This document shows positions 49,791 to 60,492 of a stretch of 64,000 bases of DNA, piece by piece. The stretch is from Aquipseudomonas alcaligenes (GTDB taxonomy: Bacteria > Pseudomonadota > Gammaproteobacteria > Pseudomonadales > Pseudomonadaceae): the NCBI RefSeq assembly GCF_900156545.1, contig NZ_FTNW01000003.1:372001-436000 (forward strand), in the 5' to 3' direction. The notes under the pieces were generated by a model. That model was not told the DNA's origin. It saw nothing but the letters and a program-made list of their open reading frames with translations, and searched no databases. A program made the position numbers and the translations under genes. Position 1 is the first letter of the stretch, and each line of letters starts with the position of its first letter.

Positions 49791-50570
49791 TTGCTGCAGA
49801 ACATTCGCGTGGTGCTGGTCAATACCAGCCATCCCGGCAATATCGGTGGTGCCGCACGGGCCATGAAGAACATGGGCCTGTCGCGTCTGGTGCTGGTCGA
49901 TCCGGAAGACTTTCCCAGTAGTGAGGCGGTGGCACGTGCCTCCGGTGCTACCGACATCCTCGACAATGCCGTGGTCGTGGCCACCCTCGAAGAGGCGCTG
50001 GTCGGTTGCAGCGTGGCGCTGGGTACCAGTGCGCGCGACAGGCGCATCCCCTGGCCGCTGCTCGATCCGCGTGAGTGTGCAACCACCGCGCTGCAGCACG
50101 TCGAGCAGGGTGGCGAGGTGGCGCTGGTGTTTGGTCGCGAGTACGCCGGCCTGACCAATGACGAGCTGCAGCGCTGCCAGTTCCATGTGCACATTCCGTC
50201 CAATCCCGAATTTAGTTCGCTGAATCTGGCTGCGGCGGTTCAGGTGCTGGCCTACGAGGTGCGCATGGCCTGGCTGGCCGCCCAGGGGCAGCCGACCAAG
50301 ATGAGCAAGCTGGAAACCACGGCGATGCTCAATACCCAGCCGGTGACCACGGATGAGCTGGAGCTTTTCTACGGTCATCTGGAGAGTACGCTGGTGGAAA
50401 TCGGTTTCCTCGATCCGGCCAAGCCGCGCCACCTGATGTCCCGTCTGCGCCGCCTGTATGGGCGTTCGGCCATCAGCAAGCTGGAAATGAATATCCTGCG
50501 CGGCATCCTGACCGAGACCCAGAAGGCGGTGCGCGGCGAGTCCCACAAGCGGAGCAAAGACGATGTTTGA
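49791..50570 (+). CDS. trmJ: tRNA (cytidine/uridine-2'-O-)-methyltransferase TrmJ
   Basis: A 259-residue SPOUT methyltransferase modifying position 32 of tRNAs. The motifs are [39 protein letters not shown] and [22 protein letters not shown], which form the trefoil-knot SAM site. The C-terminal extension is typical. The start is TTG at 49791 with GGAG upstream. The end overlaps cysE by eight bases. Confidence 0.95.
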   Translation: MLQNIRVVLVNTSHPGNIGGAARAMKNMGLSRLVLVDPEDFPSSEAVARASGATDILDNAVVVATLEEALVGCSVALGTSARDRRIPWPLLDPRECATTALQHVEQGGEVALVFGREYAGLTNDELQRCQFHVHIPSNPEFSSLNLAAAVQVLAYEVRMAWLAAQGQPTKMSKLETTAMLNTQPVTTDELELFYGHLESTLVEIGFLDPAKPRHLMSRLRRLYGRSAISKLEMNILRGILTETQKAVRGESHKRSKDDV

Positions 50571-51342
50571 GCGTGTGCGCGAGGATATTCAGAGCGTGTT
50601 TCATCGCGACCCGGCGGCGCGTAATGCCTTTGAGGTGGTGACCTGCTACCCCGGGCTGCACGCCGTGTGGCTGCATCGGGTGGCGCATGCGCTGTGGGTG
50701 CGTGGCTGGAAGTGGCTGGCGCGCCTGGTGTCCAACTTCGGGCGCTGGATGACCGGTATCGAGATCCATCCGGGGGCTAGGATCGGGCGGCGCTTCTTCA
50801 TCGATCATGGCATGGGCATTGTCATTGGCGAGACTGCCGAGATCGGTGACGACGTCACTCTCTACCAGGGTGTGACGCTGGGTGGCACCAGCTGGAACAA
50901 GGGCAAGCGCCATCCGACGCTGGAAGATGGTGTGGTGGTCGGCGCCGGTGCCAAGGTGCTCGGTCCCTTCACGGTGGGGGCGGGTGCCAAGGTCGGCTCC
51001 AATGCTGTGGTCACCAAGGCGGTGCCGGCTGGCGCTACCGTGGTCGGTATTCCGGGGCGAATCATCGTCAAGAGTGACGATGAGCAGGAGGCTAAGCGCC
51101 AGGCCATGGCCGAGAAGCTGGGGTTCGATGCCTACGGTGTTGGTCAGGACATGCCGGACCCGGTGGCGCGCGCCATCGGTCAACTGCTCGACCACCTGCA
51201 TGCGGTGGATGGTCGTCTGGAGGGTATGTGCTCGGCGCTCAAGGCGCTGGGCAGCGACTACTGCGCCAAGGATCTGCCGGTCCTGCGCGACGAAGACTTC
51301 GCTGACGTCTGCAAGGAGTCCGGCGACAAGCCGGCTGCCTGA
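50563..51342 (+). CDS. cysE: Serine O-acetyltransferase
   Basis: A 259-residue CysE making O-acetylserine for cysteine synthesis. An N-terminal helical domain is followed by a left-handed beta-helix of hexapeptide repeats ([40 protein letters not shown]). The catalytic region [20 protein letters not shown] and the C-terminal tail are present. Cysteine supply ties it to the following isc operon, which uses cysteine as sulfur donor. Confidence 0.96.
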   Translation: MFERVREDIQSVFHRDPAARNAFEVVTCYPGLHAVWLHRVAHALWVRGWKWLARLVSNFGRWMTGIEIHPGARIGRRFFIDHGMGIVIGETAEIGDDVTLYQGVTLGGTSWNKGKRHPTLEDGVVVGAGAKVLGPFTVGAGAKVGSNAVVTKAVPAGATVVGIPGRIIVKSDDEQEAKRQAMAEKLGFDAYGVGQDMPDPVARAIGQLLDHLHAVDGRLEGMCSALKALGSDYCAKDLPVLRDEDFADVCKESGDKPAA

Positions 51343-51383
51343 AGACGCATAGTCTGCTATCATTTGCGCCCCGAGTTGCCGCT

Positions 51384-51408
51384 ATACCTGACTAATTTTA
51401 TCGGTCTT
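51384..51408 (+). promoter_or_regulatory. IscR type 1 site, distal
   Basis: This 25-base site begins ATACCTGACTA and continues to TCGG at 51401-51404. It fits the IscR type 1 pattern (ATAssyGACTA ... AGTCGGsTAT), but the right half is degenerate. Confidence 0.6.
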
Positions 51409-51433
51409 ATAGTTGACCTAAATAGTCGGAAAA
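51409..51433 (+). promoter_or_regulatory. IscR type 1 site, proximal
   Basis: This 25-base site begins ATAGTTGAC and has AGTCGG at 51424-51429. Both conserved cores are intact, so it is the better of the two. It abuts the distal site without a gap, and 44 bases separate it from iscR. Confidence 0.7.
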
Positions 51434-51477
51434 GGGGATACTAGTAGCAACTCAAGTTCATTCGCGGTGCAAACGCC

Positions 51478-51969
51478 ATGCGCCTGACCACCAAAGGTCG
51501 CTACGCCGTCACAGCCATGCTCGATCTGGCGCTGCATGCCCAGAACGGCCCTGTGTCGCTGGCTGATATCTCCGAGCGGCAGGGTATTTCCCTGTCCTAT
51601 CTGGAGCAGCTGTTCGCCAAGTTGCGCCGTGGCAACCTGGTCAGCAGTGTGCGTGGCCCCGGCGGCGGCTATCAGTTGTCGCGCGATATGCGGGTGATTC
51701 AGGTCGCTCAGGTGATCGACGCGGTCAACGAGTCGGTCGATGCCACCCGCTGCCAGGGCATGGGCGATTGTCACTCCGGCGATACCTGTCTGACCCACCA
51801 CCTGTGGTGCGACCTCAGTCAGCAGATTCACGAATTCCTCAGCGGCATCAGCCTGGCTGATCTGGTGACCCGGCGCGAGGTGCAGGAAGTCGCCCAGCGT
51901 CAGGATCAGCGCCGTTGCAACGGCAGGATGCCGCAGCTGGACAAGATCGAAGCGTCCGCCATCGAGTGA
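51478..51969 (+). CDS. iscR: Fe-S cluster-sensing repressor IscR
   Basis: A 163-residue Rrf2-family regulator. The winged helix is [18 protein letters not shown] ... [14 protein letters not shown]. The [2Fe-2S] ligands Cys92, Cys98, Cys104 and His107 are all present, at the E. coli numbering ([19 protein letters not shown]). Holo-IscR represses its own operon; apo-IscR activates other genes. Two candidate operators lie upstream. First gene of the isc operon. Confidence 0.98.
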   Translation: MRLTTKGRYAVTAMLDLALHAQNGPVSLADISERQGISLSYLEQLFAKLRRGNLVSSVRGPGGGYQLSRDMRVIQVAQVIDAVNESVDATRCQGMGDCHSGDTCLTHHLWCDLSQQIHEFLSGISLADLVTRREVQEVAQRQDQRRCNGRMPQLDKIEASAIE

Positions 51970-52000
51970 GCAGGGCGCCTGCCTGAATAGGAGATACCTG

Positions 52001-53215
52001 ATGAGATTGCCGATTTACCTCGACTATTCCGCCACCACCCCGGTTGACCCGCGCGTGGCGCAAAAGATGAGCGAGTGCCTGCTGGTGGATGGCAACTTTG
52101 GCAACCCGGCGTCGCGCTCCCATGTCTTCGGCTGGAAGGCCGAGGAAGCGGTCGAGAACGCCCGTCGCCAGGTCGCTGAGCTGGTCAATGCCGATCCGCG
52201 CGAGATTGTCTGGACCTCCGGTGCCACCGAGTCCAACAACTTGGCGATCAAGGGTGTTGCGCACTTCTACAGCACCAAGGGCAAGCACATCATCACCTCG
52301 AAGATCGAGCACAAGGCGGTGCTGGATACCTGCCGCCAGCTCGAGCGCGAAGGCTTCGAAGTGACCTACATCGAGCCGGGCGAAGACGGCCTGATCACGC
52401 CGGCCATGGTCGAAGCGGCGCTGCGCGAGGACACCGTGCTGGTGTCGGTCATGCACGTTAACAACGAGATTGGCACCATCAATGACATCGCTGCCATTGG
52501 CGAGCTGACCCGCTCCCGCGGTGTGCTGCTGCATGTCGATGCGGCGCAGTCCACAGGCAAGGTTGAGATCGATCTGGAGAAGCTCAAGGTCGATCTGATG
52601 TCCTTCTCCGCGCACAAGACTTACGGGCCGAAAGGCGTTGGTGCTCTGTACGTACGCCGCAAGCCGCGCGTGCGCCTGGAAGCGCAGACCCACGGTGGCG
52701 GCCACGAGCGTGGTATGCGCTCCGGTACCCTGGCCACGCACCAGTGCGTCGGCATGGGCGAAGCCTTCCGCATCGCCAAGGAAGAGATGGCGCAGGAGAA
52801 CCAGCGGGTGCTGGCGCTGCGTGATCGCTTCTACAAGCAGCTCGAGGGCATGGAGGAGCTGTACGTCAACGGCAGCCTAACCCAGCGCGTACCGCACAAC
52901 CTCAACCTGAGCTTCAACTATGTCGAAGGCGAGTCGCTGATCATGGCGCTCAAGGACCTGGCGGTTTCCTCCGGTTCGGCCTGTACCTCTGCCTCGCTGG
53001 AGCCTTCCTATGTGCTGCGTGCTCTGGGTCGCAACGATGAGCTGGCGCACAGCTCGATCCGTTTCACCTTCGGTCGCTTCACTACCGAGGAAGAAGTGGA
53101 TTACGCGGCCGCCAAGGTGCAGGAGGCGGTGAGCAAGCTGCGTGAGCTGTCGCCGCTGTGGGACATGTTCAAAGAAGGCGTCGACATCTCCAAGGTCGAG
53201 TGGCAGGCACACTGA
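52001..53215 (+). CDS. iscS: Cysteine desulfurase IscS
   Basis: A 404-residue PLP enzyme that removes sulfur from cysteine for Fe-S clusters and tRNA thiolation. It starts [19 protein letters not shown]. The PLP lysine is in [14 protein letters not shown] and the persulfide cysteine in [18 protein letters not shown]. The C terminus is complete. It follows iscR by 31 bases. Confidence 0.98.
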   Translation: MRLPIYLDYSATTPVDPRVAQKMSECLLVDGNFGNPASRSHVFGWKAEEAVENARRQVAELVNADPREIVWTSGATESNNLAIKGVAHFYSTKGKHIITSKIEHKAVLDTCRQLEREGFEVTYIEPGEDGLITPAMVEAALREDTVLVSVMHVNNEIGTINDIAAIGELTRSRGVLLHVDAAQSTGKVEIDLEKLKVDLMSFSAHKTYGPKGVGALYVRRKPRVRLEAQTHGGGHERGMRSGTLATHQCVGMGEAFRIAKEEMAQENQRVLALRDRFYKQLEGMEELYVNGSLTQRVPHNLNLSFNYVEGESLIMALKDLAVSSGSACTSASLEPSYVLRALGRNDELAHSSIRFTFGRFTTEEEVDYAAAKVQEAVSKLRELSPLWDMFKEGVDISKVEWQAH

Positions 53216-53263
53216 TTTTCGAGTCGCCTGTAGAGCGGCACCTGATGAGAGAGGATTGGCAAC

Positions 53264-53650
53264 ATGGCATACAGTGAGAAGGTCATCGACCACTACGAAA
53301 ATCCGCGTAACGTCGGCAAGCTCGACGCCGAGGATCCCAATGTCGGTACCGGCATGGTCGGTGCGCCGGCCTGTGGCGACGTCATGCGCCTGCAGATCAA
53401 GGTCAATGAGCAGGGCGTGATCGAAGATGCCAAGTTCAAGACCTATGGTTGCGGTTCGGCCATCGCCTCCAGCTCCCTCGCCACCGAGTGGATGAAGGGC
53501 AAGACCCTGGATGAGGCCGAGACCATTAAGAACACCCAGCTGGCCGAGGAATTGGCTCTGCCGCCGGTGAAAATCCACTGCTCGGTGCTCGCCGAGGACG
53601 CCATCAAGGCGGCCGTGCGCGACTACAAGCAGAAGAAAGGTCTGCTCTGA
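53264..53650 (+). CDS. iscU: Fe-S cluster scaffold IscU
   Basis: A 128-residue scaffold on which new clusters form. The three cysteine sites are intact: GAPACGDVMRLQ, TYGCGSAIASSS and VKIHCSVLAEDA. The chaperone-recognition motif LPPVK, bound by HscA, is at residues 99-103. It lies 48 bases after iscS. Confidence 0.98.
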   Translation: MAYSEKVIDHYENPRNVGKLDAEDPNVGTGMVGAPACGDVMRLQIKVNEQGVIEDAKFKTYGCGSAIASSSLATEWMKGKTLDEAETIKNTQLAEELALPPVKIHCSVLAEDAIKAAVRDYKQKKGLL

Positions 53651-53665
53651 TCTCGAGGAGTCGCT

Positions 53666-53989
53666 ATGGCCATCACCATGACTGAAGCCGCCGCCCGCCA
53701 CGTGCAGCGTTCCTTGGAGGGGCGCGGCAAGGGCGAGGGTATTCGTCTCGGCGTGCGGACCACCGGTTGTTCGGGTCTGGCCTACGTGCTGGAGTTCGTC
53801 GACGAAGTGGCGGGTGAGGATCAGGTGTTCGAGAGCTTTGGGGTCAAGGTGATCATCGATCCGAAGAGCCTGACCTACCTCGACGGCACCGAGTTGGACT
53901 TCGTGCGCGAAGGTCTCAACGAGGGCTTCAAGTTCAACAACCCCAACGTGCGCGGCGAGTGCGGTTGCGGCGAGAGCTTCAACGTCTAA
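53666..53989 (+). CDS. iscA: A-type Fe-S carrier IscA
   Basis: A 107-residue HesB/IscA protein. The three conserved cysteines are in TTGCSGLAY and ECGCGESF. It carries or transfers clusters to target proteins. AGGAG precedes the start. It lies 15 bases after iscU. Confidence 0.97.
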   Translation: MAITMTEAAARHVQRSLEGRGKGEGIRLGVRTTGCSGLAYVLEFVDEVAGEDQVFESFGVKVIIDPKSLTYLDGTELDFVREGLNEGFKFNNPNVRGECGCGESFNV

Positions 53990-53999
53990 GGCGGTTGTT

Positions 54000-54521
54000 G
54001 TGGGTAGTCCCTGTCATTTTGCGCTGTTCGAGCTGCAGCCCGCTTTTCTGGTGGATCAGGCGCAGTTGTCGGCGCGCTATCGCGAGCTGGCCAAGGCCGT
54101 GCATCCCGATCGCTTCGCCGACGCCGGCGATCGCGAGCAGCGCCTGGCGCTGGAGCAGTCGGCGCGCCTCAACGAGGCCTACCAGACCCTCAAGAGCGCA
54201 CCGCGCCGTGCCCTCTACTTGCTGGCCCTGCGTGGTCGCGAGCTGCCGCTCGAAGTGACGGTGCAGGACCCCGAGTTTCTCCTGCAGCAGATGCGCTGGC
54301 GTGAGGAGCTGGAGGATCTGCAGGACAGTGCCGATCTGGCTGGCGTGGCGACCTTTAAGAAACGCCTGAAGGTGGCTCAGGACGAGCTGGATCAAGATTT
54401 TGCCGCCTGCTGGGACGATGTCGCGCGACGCGAAGAGGCCGAGCGCCTGGTGCGTCGCATGCAGTTCCTCGACAAGCTGGCCCACGAAGTGCGCGACCTC
54501 GAAGAGCGCCTCGACGACTAA
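54000..54521 (+). CDS. hscB: Co-chaperone HscB
   Basis: A 173-residue J-domain protein. HPD is present in [15 protein letters not shown], and the C-terminal three-helix domain binds IscU. It stimulates HscA ATPase. The start is GTG at 54000 with AAGGCGG about four bases upstream; the spacing to iscA is 10 bases. Confidence 0.95.
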   Translation: MGSPCHFALFELQPAFLVDQAQLSARYRELAKAVHPDRFADAGDREQRLALEQSARLNEAYQTLKSAPRRALYLLALRGRELPLEVTVQDPEFLLQQMRWREELEDLQDSADLAGVATFKKRLKVAQDELDQDFAACWDDVARREEAERLVRRMQFLDKLAHEVRDLEERLDD

Positions 54522-54563
54522 CCGCGGCGCAGCTCACGCTGCGCGCCTGATGATCGGAACACC

Positions 54564-56432
54564 ATGGCCCTACTGCAGATCGCCGAGCCCGGGCAAAGCC
54601 CGCAACCCCATCAGCGCCGCCTGGCCGTGGGCATCGACCTGGGTACCACCAATTCACTGGTCGCTTCCGTGCGCAGTGGCCTGTCTGCGCCGCTGGCCGA
54701 TGCGGCCGGGCGGGTGATCCTGCCGTCCGCGGTGCGCTACCACGCTGATCATGTCGAAGTGGGGCATGAGGCCAAGGCCGCCGCCGCGGTCGATCCGCTG
54801 AATACCGTGCTGTCGGTCAAGCGTCTGATGGGGCGCGGCGTCGAGGACATCAAGCAGCTCGGCGACCAGCTGCCCTATCGGTTCGCCGAGGGCGAGTCGC
54901 ACATGCCGTTCATCGAGACGGTGCAGGGCGCCAAGAGCCCGGTGGAGGTCTCGGCCGAGATTCTCAAGGCCCTGCGCCAGCGCGCCGAGGCCAGCCTGGG
55001 TGGCGAGCTGGTCGGTGCGGTGATCACCGTGCCCGCCTATTTCGACGATGCGCAGCGCCAGGCCACCAAGGATGCTGCGCGTCTCGCCGGCCTCAATGTT
55101 CTGCGCCTGCTCAACGAGCCGACCGCCGCCGCCGTGGCCTATGGCCTGGATAAAGGCACCGAGGGCGTGGTCGCCATCTATGACCTGGGCGGCGGCACCT
55201 TCGATATTTCCGTATTGCGCCTGACCCGCGGTGTGTTCGAGGTGCTGGCCACCGGTGGTGACAGCGCCCTGGGTGGCGACGACTTCGATCACGCCATCGC
55301 CGGCTGGATCATCGAGCAGGCCGGGCTGTCCCAGAACCTCGATCCGGCGGCCCAGCGCCGCCTGCTGCAGGCTGCCTGCGCGGCCAAGGAAGCCCTGACC
55401 GACAGCGCGAGTGTCATGGTCGAGTACGGCGCCTGGGCGGGCTCGCTCAGTCGTGAGCAGTTCGAGGCGCTGATCGAGCCGATGGTCGCCCGCAGTCTCA
55501 AGGCCTGCCGCCGCGCCGTGCGCGACGCCGGCATCGAGGTCGAGGAGGTCGAGGCGGTGGTCATGGTCGGTGGCTCGACCCGCGTGCCGCGCGTGCGCGA
55601 GGCGGTGGGTGAGCTGTTCGGGCGTGCGCCGCTGACCGACATCGATCCGGACCAGGTGGTGGCCATTGGCGCCGCGATCCAGGCCGACACGCTGGCCGGC
55701 AACCAGCGCGGCAATGGCGAAGAGCTGCTGCTGCTCGATGTGATTCCGCTGTCCCTGGGGCTGGAAACCATGGGCGGCCTGATGGAGAAGGTGATTCCGC
55801 GCAACACCACGATTCCGGTGGCGCGGGCTCAGGACTTCACCACCTACAAGGACGGCCAGACGGCCATGGCCATCCAGGTGCTGCAGGGCGAGCGTGAACT
55901 GGTCAAGGACTGCCGCTCGCTGGCACGCTTCGAGCTGCGCGGCATTCCGCCGATGGTGGCCGGGGCAGCGAAGATTCGCGTGACCTTCCAGGTCGACGCC
56001 GACGGCCTGCTCAGCGTCGCCGCACGCGAGCTGGGTTCCGGCGTGGAGGCGAGCATCCAGGTCAAGCCATCTTATGGCCTGACCGATGGCGAGATTGCGC
56101 GCATGCTGCAGGATTCCTTCAAGAATGCCGGCGACGACAAGGCTGCCCGAGTGCTGCGCGAGCAGCAGGTCGAAGCCGAGCGTCTGCTCGAGGCCGTGCA
56201 GGCGGCGCTGGATGTCGATGGCGAGCGCCTGCTCGACGAGGACGAGCGCCTGGCCATTGTCGCGACCATGGACGAACTGCGCGTCCTGGCCGGTGGCGAT
56301 GACGCGCATGCCATCGAGCAGCAGACCAAGCGTCTGTCGCAGATCACCGATGCCTTCGCCGCCCGCCGAATGGACGCCACCGTCAAGGCGGCCCTGTCCG
56401 GGCGCCGACTCAACGAAATCGAGGACAACTGA
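54564..56432 (+). CDS. hscA: Fe-S chaperone HscA (Hsp70 type)
   Basis: A 622-residue Hsp70. The nucleotide-binding domain has [26 protein letters not shown] and [14 protein letters not shown]. The substrate-binding domain and helical lid follow. It releases clusters from IscU by binding LPPVK, with HscB. The stop overlaps the fdx start (TGATG). Confidence 0.97.
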   Translation: MALLQIAEPGQSPQPHQRRLAVGIDLGTTNSLVASVRSGLSAPLADAAGRVILPSAVRYHADHVEVGHEAKAAAAVDPLNTVLSVKRLMGRGVEDIKQLGDQLPYRFAEGESHMPFIETVQGAKSPVEVSAEILKALRQRAEASLGGELVGAVITVPAYFDDAQRQATKDAARLAGLNVLRLLNEPTAAAVAYGLDKGTEGVVAIYDLGGGTFDISVLRLTRGVFEVLATGGDSALGGDDFDHAIAGWIIEQAGLSQNLDPAAQRRLLQAACAAKEALTDSASVMVEYGAWAGSLSREQFEALIEPMVARSLKACRRAVRDAGIEVEEVEAVVMVGGSTRVPRVREAVGELFGRAPLTDIDPDQVVAIGAAIQADTLAGNQRGNGEELLLLDVIPLSLGLETMGGLMEKVIPRNTTIPVARAQDFTTYKDGQTAMAIQVLQGERELVKDCRSLARFELRGIPPMVAGAAKIRVTFQVDADGLLSVAARELGSGVEASIQVKPSYGLTDGEIARMLQDSFKNAGDDKAARVLREQQVEAERLLEAVQAALDVDGERLLDEDERLAIVATMDELRVLAGGDDAHAIEQQTKRLSQITDAFAARRMDATVKAALSGRRLNEIEDN

Positions 56433-56773
56433 TGCCACAGGTCATTTTTCTGCCGCACGAGAAGTTCTGCCCTGAAGGTATGGTCGTAGAGGCCGAACCC
56501 GGCACTTCCATCCTCGAGCTGGCGCATGCGCACCATATCGAGATGGAAAGTGCCTGTGGCGGGGTCTGTGCCTGCACCACCTGCCACTGCATCATTCGCG
56601 AGGGCTTCGATTCGCTGGAGGAGGCGGACGAGCTGGAGGAGGACTTCCTCGATCGCGCCTGGGGGCTGGAGGCGCAGTCGCGTCTGGCGTGCCAGGCCAA
56701 GGTCGGTCACGAAGACCTGACGGTCGAGATTCCCAAGTACTCGCTCAACCACGCCGCCGAAGCGCCGCACTGA
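56432..56773 (+). CDS. fdx: Isc [2Fe-2S] ferredoxin
   Basis: A 113-residue adrenodoxin-type ferredoxin. The cluster ligands are in ESACGGVCACTTCHC and RLACQAKV. It supplies electrons for cluster assembly on IscU. It begins [16 protein letters not shown], in a one-base overlap with hscA. Confidence 0.97.
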   Translation: MPQVIFLPHEKFCPEGMVVEAEPGTSILELAHAHHIEMESACGGVCACTTCHCIIREGFDSLEEADELEEDFLDRAWGLEAQSRLACQAKVGHEDLTVEIPKYSLNHAAEAPH

Positions 56774-56787
56774 TTCAAGGAGCCGTC

Positions 56788-56988
56788 ATGAGCCTGAAAT
56801 GGACCGATGTGCTGGATATCGCCATCGAACTGGCCGAGAGCAAGCCTGAAGTCGATCCGCGTTACGTCAACTTCGTCGATCTGCACCGCTGGGTGCTGGA
56901 TTTGCCGGATTTTGCCGATGATCCGCAGCGTGGCGGCGAGAAGGTGCTGGAGGCCATTCAGGCGGCCTGGATCGAAGAACTCGACTGA
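56788..56988 (+). CDS. iscX: IscX (YfhJ) Fe-S assembly modulator
   Basis: A 66-residue acidic protein, MSLKWTDVLDIAIELAESKP, with the family motif DPRYVNFVDLHRWVLDLPDF. It binds iron and IscS and tunes desulfurase activity. AAGGAG precedes the start at 56788. It is the last gene of the isc operon. Confidence 0.96.
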   Translation: MSLKWTDVLDIAIELAESKPEVDPRYVNFVDLHRWVLDLPDFADDPQRGGEKVLEAIQAAWIEELD

Positions 56989-57028
56989 TCGGTCCCGCCT
57001 CCGGGCGCTGCCCTACGCATTTCCCCCT

Positions 57029-57058
57029 AACCCGCGTATAATTCGCGGGTTTAATTTT
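57029..57058 (+). terminator. isc operon terminator with an embedded -10 box for ndk
   Basis: AACCCGCG (57029-57036) and CGCGGGTT (57044-57051) form an 8-bp stem followed by TTAATTTTT, a good terminator after iscX. The 7-base loop TATAATT contains a perfect -10 hexamer (57037-57042), 42 bases before the ndk start. Confidence 0.7.
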
Positions 57059-57083
57059 TCGCTTTAACCCTCTGGAGCTTCAC

Positions 57084-57515
57084 ATGTCTGTTCAACGTAC
57101 TTTCTCCATCATCAAGCCGGATGCCGTTGCCAAGAACGTCATCGGTGAAATCACCAGCCGTTTCGAGAAGGCCGGCCTGCGCGTCGTTGCCTCCAAGATG
57201 GTTCAGCTGTCCGAGCGCGAAGCTGCCGGTTTCTACGCCGAGCACAGCGAGCGCGGTTTCTTCAAGGATCTGGTTGCCTTCATGACTTCCGGTCCGGTCA
57301 TCGTTCAGGTTCTGGAAGGCGAGAACGCCGTTCTGAAGAACCGTGAACTGATGGGTGCCACCAACCCGAAAGAAGCTGCTGCCGGCACCATCCGCGCCGA
57401 CTTCGCCGTTTCCATCGACGAGAACGCCGTACACGGTTCCGACTCCGAGGCTTCTGCCGCTCGCGAGATCGCGTACTTCTTCTCCGCCACCGAGGTGTGC
57501 GCTCGCATTCGCTAA
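57084..57515 (+). CDS. ndk: Nucleoside diphosphate kinase
   Basis: A 143-residue NDK balancing NTP pools. The phosphate-accepting His117 lies in [11 protein letters not shown], and the start is [18 protein letters not shown]. It is full length for the bacterial family. CTGGAG precedes the start. rlmN follows 24 bases later. Confidence 0.98.
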   Translation: MSVQRTFSIIKPDAVAKNVIGEITSRFEKAGLRVVASKMVQLSEREAAGFYAEHSERGFFKDLVAFMTSGPVIVQVLEGENAVLKNRELMGATNPKEAAAGTIRADFAVSIDENAVHGSDSEASAAREIAYFFSATEVCARIR

Positions 57516-57539
57516 GCGCGAACCGGCGAGGGTGAATCC

Positions 57540-58682
57540 ATGACTGATGTAGCCAAGACCAACCTGCTGGGGCTGACCCAGCCCGAAATGGAAAGCTTCT
57601 TCGAGAGCATCGGGGAAAAGCGCTTCCGTGCCGGTCAGGTCATGAAGTGGATTCACCATTTTGGCGTCGAGGACTTCGACGCCATGAGCAATCTCGGCAA
57701 GGCCCTGCGCGAAAAGCTCAGTGCCTGCGCCGAGATTCGCGGCCCCGAAGTGGTCAGCCAGGACATCTCCGCCGACGGTACCCGCAAGTGGGTGGTGCGC
57801 GTGGCGTCCGGCAGCTGCGTCGAGACCGTGTACATCCCGCAAGGCGGCCGTGGCACCCTTTGTGTGTCCTCGCAGGCCGGTTGTGCGCTGGATTGCAGTT
57901 TCTGTTCCACTGGCAAGCAGGGCTTCAACAGCGACCTGACTGCCGCGGAAATCATCGGCCAGGTGTGGATCGCCAACAAATCCTTCGGCACCGTACCGGC
58001 CAAGATCGACCGTGCCATCACCAACGTGGTGATGATGGGCATGGGCGAGCCCCTGCTGAATTTCGATAATGTCGTGCCGGCCATGCAGATCATGATGGAC
58101 GATCTCGGCTACGGCATTTCCAAGCGCAAGGTGACCCTGTCCACCTCCGGCGTGGTGCCGATGATCGACAAGCTGGCGACCGTTACCGACGTGTCTCTGG
58201 CCCTGTCGCTGCACGCACCGAACGATGAGCTGCGCAACCAGCTGGTGCCGCTCAACAAGAAGTACCCGCTGGACGTGCTGCTGGCTTCCTGCCGCCGCTA
58301 TATCGAGGGGCTGGGCGAGAAGCGCTTCCTGACCGTCGAGTACACGCTGCTCAAGGACGTCAACGACCAGCCCGAACACGCTGCGCAGATGATCGCACTT
58401 CTCAAGGATTTTCCTTGCAAGATCAATCTGATTCCGTTTAATCCCTTCCCCTTCTCCGGTTACGAACGGCCGAGCAACAACGCTATCCGTCGCTTCCAGG
58501 ACCTGTTGCACAAGGCCGGCTTCAACGTCACCGTGCGTACCACGCGCGGTGATGACATCGACGCCGCCTGTGGGCAGTTGGTCGGTCAGGTACAGGACCG
58601 CACCCGTCGCAGCGAACGCTATATCGCCGTACGTCAGCTGGGTAGCGAGGCCGAAGAGCCGCGCACCGCCAACCGAAATTGA
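57540..58682 (+). CDS. rlmN: Dual-specificity 23S rRNA/tRNA adenine-C2 methyltransferase RlmN
   Basis: A 380-residue radical-SAM enzyme methylating A2503 of 23S rRNA and A37 of some tRNAs. The cluster motif Cx3CxxC is in [17 protein letters not shown]. Other motifs are [19 protein letters not shown] and the catalytic cysteine region [14 protein letters not shown]. It contains a [4Fe-4S] cluster, so it depends on the adjacent isc system. Confidence 0.97.
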   Translation: MTDVAKTNLLGLTQPEMESFFESIGEKRFRAGQVMKWIHHFGVEDFDAMSNLGKALREKLSACAEIRGPEVVSQDISADGTRKWVVRVASGSCVETVYIPQGGRGTLCVSSQAGCALDCSFCSTGKQGFNSDLTAAEIIGQVWIANKSFGTVPAKIDRAITNVVMMGMGEPLLNFDNVVPAMQIMMDDLGYGISKRKVTLSTSGVVPMIDKLATVTDVSLALSLHAPNDELRNQLVPLNKKYPLDVLLASCRRYIEGLGEKRFLTVEYTLLKDVNDQPEHAAQMIALLKDFPCKINLIPFNPFPFSGYERPSNNAIRRFQDLLHKAGFNVTVRTTRGDDIDAACGQLVGQVQDRTRRSERYIAVRQLGSEAEEPRTANRN

Positions 58683-58696
58683 AGGGGAGGAACTCC

Positions 58697-59458
58697 ATGA
58701 TCTTGCGCCCTGCGCTCTATCTGTCTTTTGCCATTTTGCTGGTGGGGTGCGTCAGGACCGGCGGCTCAGTGGACCCTCTGAGCACCGAGGAAGGGCGTAA
58801 CCAGGCGCGCGATGCCTATATCCAGCTCGGTATCGGTCATCTGCAGCAGGGTTCGACCGAGAAGGCCAAGGAGCCTCTGCGCAAGGCGCTGGAGCTCGAT
58901 TCATCGAGTGCGGAGGCATACTCCGCGCTGGCCGTGGTCTACCAGTATGAACTGGAGCCCAAGCTTGCTGATGAAAGCTACCGCAAGGCCATTTCGCTGA
59001 GCGATGGTGAGACGCGCGTACTTAATAACTATGGCGGCTTCCTCTTCGAACAGAAGCGCTACAAGGAAGCCTATGCCCAGTATCTGAAGGCATCCGAGGA
59101 CACTCTCTACTCCGAGCGCTCCCGGGTCTTCGAGAACCTTGGTCTGACGGCGCTGCAATTGGGTAAGCGCGAAGAAGCCAAGCAGCATTTCGAGAAGGCG
59201 CTGCGCCTCAATAGCCAGCGCCCCACCTCGCTGCTGCAGATGGCGCAACTCTCCCTCGAAGACAAGGATTATGTGGCTGCACGCAGTTACTATGCCGGCT
59301 TCAGTCAGCAGGCGCGGCAGACGCCGCAGAGCCTGCTGCTTGGCATCCGCCTGGCGCGTGTCTTCGAGGACAGAGACCAGGCAGCTAGCCTGGGTCTGCA
59401 GCTCAAGCGCCTCTACCCGGGTACGCCCGAATATCAGCAATACCTGTCGGAGCAGTGA
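58697..59458 (+). CDS. pilF: Type IV pilus assembly pilotin lipoprotein PilF
   Basis: A 253-residue lipoprotein (lipobox ILLVGC, Cys17) made of about six TPR repeats (AYIQLGIGHLQQGSTEKAKE, VFENLGLTALQLGKREEAKQ). It pilots the PilQ secretin to the outer membrane. The start MILRPALYL at 58697 has GGGGAGG six bases upstream; an earlier in-frame TTG was rejected. The stop overlaps rodZ. Confidence 0.94.
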   Translation: MILRPALYLSFAILLVGCVRTGGSVDPLSTEEGRNQARDAYIQLGIGHLQQGSTEKAKEPLRKALELDSSSAEAYSALAVVYQYELEPKLADESYRKAISLSDGETRVLNNYGGFLFEQKRYKEAYAQYLKASEDTLYSERSRVFENLGLTALQLGKREEAKQHFEKALRLNSQRPTSLLQMAQLSLEDKDYVAARSYYAGFSQQARQTPQSLLLGIRLARVFEDRDQAASLGLQLKRLYPGTPEYQQYLSEQ

Positions 59459-60492
59459 TGAAAGCCTCGCATCCTGAAGTTGCCGCTGCGCACCGGGTCA
59501 ATCCCGGGGAGACGCTGCGCAAGGTACGCGAAAGCAAGAACCTGGCCCTCAACGACGTCGCCGTGCAGCTCAATCTGACGGCCCAGGCGCTGCGCAATCT
59601 GGAGGCGGGGGCCTTCGAGCAGCTGCCGGGTCACACCTTTGCCCGCGGGTACGTGCGTGCCTATGCCAAGTTGATGGGCATGGACGGCGATCGGCTAGTA
59701 TTGGAGTTCGATCAGTTCACCGGGACCGATGCCAGCGGCAGTAGCGTGGCGAGCCTGGCGCGCATCGAAGAGCCGGCCCGGGTGTCGCAGAGCCTGCTAA
59801 AGGTGTTCAGCGTCGTGGCGCTGGTCGCCCTGGGCGGCGCCGGCTTTTTCTGGTGGCAGGATCAGAGCCAGCACCTGACCGACTCGGGAGCTGGCGCCGG
59901 GATGGAGCACGTCGAAGTGGAGACCGCTGACGGTACCACCGAGATTCATCCCCTGGACGAACCGGAAGACCAGGCCGTTGTCGAGGCGCAGGTCGAAGCT
60001 CCGCTGGAGCCGGCGCTCGTTACTGCTGATCCGGCGCCGACCGAAGTAGCGCCATCCACTGCAATCACGCAGAGCGCACCGTCTGACCCGCAAGTTCCCG
60101 CGGCTCCGGGTGCTGTCGTGCCAGCTGAAGCCGGTGCGGTCGCGCCTGCCGCGCAAGCCGCTGCATCTGTGGTCAACCCGCCGGTTCAGTCTCCGGCTCC
60201 GGTCGTCGCTGAAACCCCGGCCCCCGCGGCTCCGGTCGCTCCGGCTGCCGGTGAGGCGCTGGTCAATCTGCAATTTACCGCCGACTGCTGGACCCAGCTC
60301 ACCGATGCCGATGGCAAGGTGCTGCTCAGTGCCCTGAAACGCCGTGGCGACAGTGTCGAACTGGTCGGCAAGGCTCCGCTGGAGCTGCGCCTCGGTTACG
60401 CTCGCGGCGCCGTGGTACTGGTCAACGGCCAGTCGGTCGATGTCGCATCCTTCACCCACGGTGAGACCGCCCGCCTCAAACTGGGGCAGTGA
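59458..60492 (+). CDS. rodZ: Cell-shape protein RodZ
   Basis: A 344-residue protein. The cytoplasmic Xre-type helix-turn-helix ([20 protein letters not shown], then [19 protein letters not shown]) binds MreB. One membrane helix follows (about 117-135, [18 protein letters not shown]). A Pro/Ala/Glu-rich periplasmic linker of about 120 residues leads to a C-terminal DUF4115 beta domain ([19 protein letters not shown]). The start ATG at 59458 has GGAG five bases upstream. The linker is of low complexity. Confidence 0.92.
   Translation: MKASHPEVAAAHRVNPGETLRKVRESKNLALNDVAVQLNLTAQALRNLEAGAFEQLPGHTFARGYVRAYAKLMGMDGDRLVLEFDQFTGTDASGSSVASLARIEEPARVSQSLLKVFSVVALVALGGAGFFWWQDQSQHLTDSGAGAGMEHVEVETADGTTEIHPLDEPEDQAVVEAQVEAPLEPALVTADPAPTEVAPSTAITQSAPSDPQVPAAPGAVVPAEAGAVAPAAQAAASVVNPPVQSPAPVVAETPAPAAPVAPAAGEALVNLQFTADCWTQLTDADGKVLLSALKRRGDSVELVGKAPLELRLGYARGAVVLVNGQSVDVASFTHGETARLKLGQ

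Noticed and set aside
54654..56438. Minus-strand frame of 594 codons opposite hscA
   Set aside because: HscA on the plus strand has every Hsp70 motif; this frame has none.
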